This document shows positions 43,058 through 43,669 of a stretch of 43,669 nucleotides of DNA, piece by piece. The position numbers and the translations under genes were made by a program. The notes beneath the pieces were generated by a model. It was not told the origin of the DNA, ran no database searches, and saw nothing but the letters and a program-made list of their open reading frames with translations. How positions within the stretch are numbered: position 1 is the first letter of the stretch; every line of letters starts with the position of its first letter. Source of the stretch: a bacterium (GTDB taxonomy: Bacteria > Patescibacteriota > Microgenomatia > UBA1406 > GWC2-37-13); contig JAQBTX010000002.1 in assembly GCA_027624795.1 (NCBI GenBank), positions 1 to 43,669 of the forward strand. The letters run 5' to 3'.

Positions 43058-43669
43058 CTATAATCCTTTGCATTGGTCTAAGGAATATGAATCACTTCCA
43101 TCTGATCCAATACCTCCCCATCCTGAGTTAACTAATAACGCCTTAAGATTCCCGTTGCCGTAAACTTCTCTCAGGTCACAAAATGCTGACCAATTACCTT
43201 TAGCTGCAAGTTCAAAATTTCCAGATTGCCTATTCTGCCCTGCCCATGTTTGTAATGAATTATATAAATTTCTGTGTTTTGCATAATAACTACCTCCAAC
43301 CTGTGCGCAAGCTAACTCAGCATATCCTTCAACTAATGACTGGTAAGTTTTGTTAATATTTTCTTTACTTTGCGCAGCTTTTGTATGCTCTGCAAGTCGT
43401 GGGTCATGCTGCGCTTGTTCGTTATGGCATAATTCATGTTTAAAAATATTCAATTGTGAAGCCTCGCTACGTTTTACTCCACCGATACATCTGCCTGTTT
43501 CGAGCTCGTCAATAAACCAAAACTGACAATATGGTTTAGTTCCACATACGTCTTTTGATTCAGGAATATCTTCAAACGTCATTGCTACAAAACAATAATT
43601 ATTCAAATAATTCGATATTGGACCACTTGTTACAGGAGTCTCGTGAATAACGTTTCCATATTTACTTTT
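43058..43669 (-). CDS. Putative zinc-dependent hydrolase with HELCH motif (N-terminus outside window)
   Basis: 203 codons plus a stop are visible and the frame is open to the right edge, so the start lies outside. FKHELCHNEQAQHDPRL contains HExxH, the zinc-metalloprotease signature, and a downstream SLVEGYAELACAQ supplies possible further ligands. At least six cysteines (for example DVCGTKPYC, GRCIGG and ELCHNE) suggest disulfides and an exported protein. The family was not recognised. It is upstream of the TPR protein, likely in one operon. Confidence 0.6.
   Translation of the reverse strand, partial: KSKYGNVIHETPVTSGPISNYLNNYCFVAMTFEDIPESKDVCGTKPYCQFWFIDELETGRCIGGVKRSEASQLNIFKHELCHNEQAQHDPRLAEHTKAAQSKENINKTYQSLVEGYAELACAQVGGSYYAKHRNLYNSLQTWAGQNRQSGNFELAAKGNWSAFCDLREVYGNGNLKALLVNSGWGGIGSDGSDSYSLDQCKGL

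Noticed and set aside
1-43669. Alternative genetic code with TGA as glycine (as in Gracilibacteria and Absconditabacteria)
   Set aside because: Many genes, such as fmt and doc, end at TGA at the normal family length, and no in-frame TGA was seen in conserved regions.

Overview
The window looks like a chromosome segment of a Candidate Phyla Radiation (Patescibacteria) bacterium, probably of the Microgenomates type. This is inference: there is no rRNA gene here. The reasons are a low-GC, gene-dense chromosome using the standard code (TGA is a stop), streamlined housekeeping genes without biosynthetic operons, and giant tail-fibre-like surface proteins. Shine-Dalgarno sequences are also almost absent. 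Instead, -10 boxes typically sit 6-9 nt upstream of the ATG, which predicts leaderless mRNAs.

Layout. 1-10317 (minus) is a surface-protein locus. It holds a giant protein that runs off the left edge (MerR-like helix-turn-helix, one membrane helix, more than 1500 residues of phage-tail-fibre-like repeats), a secreted domain fused to an ATP-synthase-c-like hairpin, an O-antigen-ligase/TPR membrane protein, and a second tail-fibre-like type II membrane protein with a GADFAEYFE region. 11154-17969 holds a PaaX-like regulator, a LysM/M23 peptidoglycan hydrolase, trxB, a CsoR-like protein, rho with a long structured leader, a small membrane protein and fmt. 18726-23134 holds dut, thyA, a glycosyltransferase, tatD and rpiB.

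23156-33122 is a defence/addiction zone set among housekeeping genes (dprA, PBP1A, a KefB-type antiporter). It has one Fic protein, four two-gene toxin-antitoxin modules (AbrB-Doc, Phd-PIN, RelB-RelE-like, AbrB-VapC), most with a promoter whose operator-like palindrome can be read, and one insertion sequence whose transposase needs a frameshift. 33171-43669 holds a winged-helix regulator, nadM, a phosphoglycerate-mutase/phosphotransferase fusion, eno, a cohesin-like and a fibronectin-III surface protein, a PfkB kinase, gpmA, an AAA/DUF4143 ATPase, a TPR protein and the end of a HELCH protein.

How the genes work together. eno, gpmA and rpiB serve lower glycolysis and pentose metabolism. dut and thyA form a dTMP unit. 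PBP1A, the M23 hydrolase, the glycosyltransferase and the O-antigen-ligase-like protein concern the envelope. Several exported proteins (PBP1A, the Fn3 protein, the TPR protein) carry Pro/Thr-rich segments. Dispersed palindromic repeats lie in intergenic gaps, and related hairpins are inserted in frame inside trxB and tatD.

The most unusual observations are the membrane-tethered MerR-HTH/tail-fibre protein and its neighbours, the c-subunit-like hairpin without an ion-binding carboxylate, in-frame palindromic insertions in essential genes, palindromic -10 boxes that appear to fire in both directions into leaderless genes, and a roughly 250-nt rho leader with hairpins and a possible 33-residue leader peptide.
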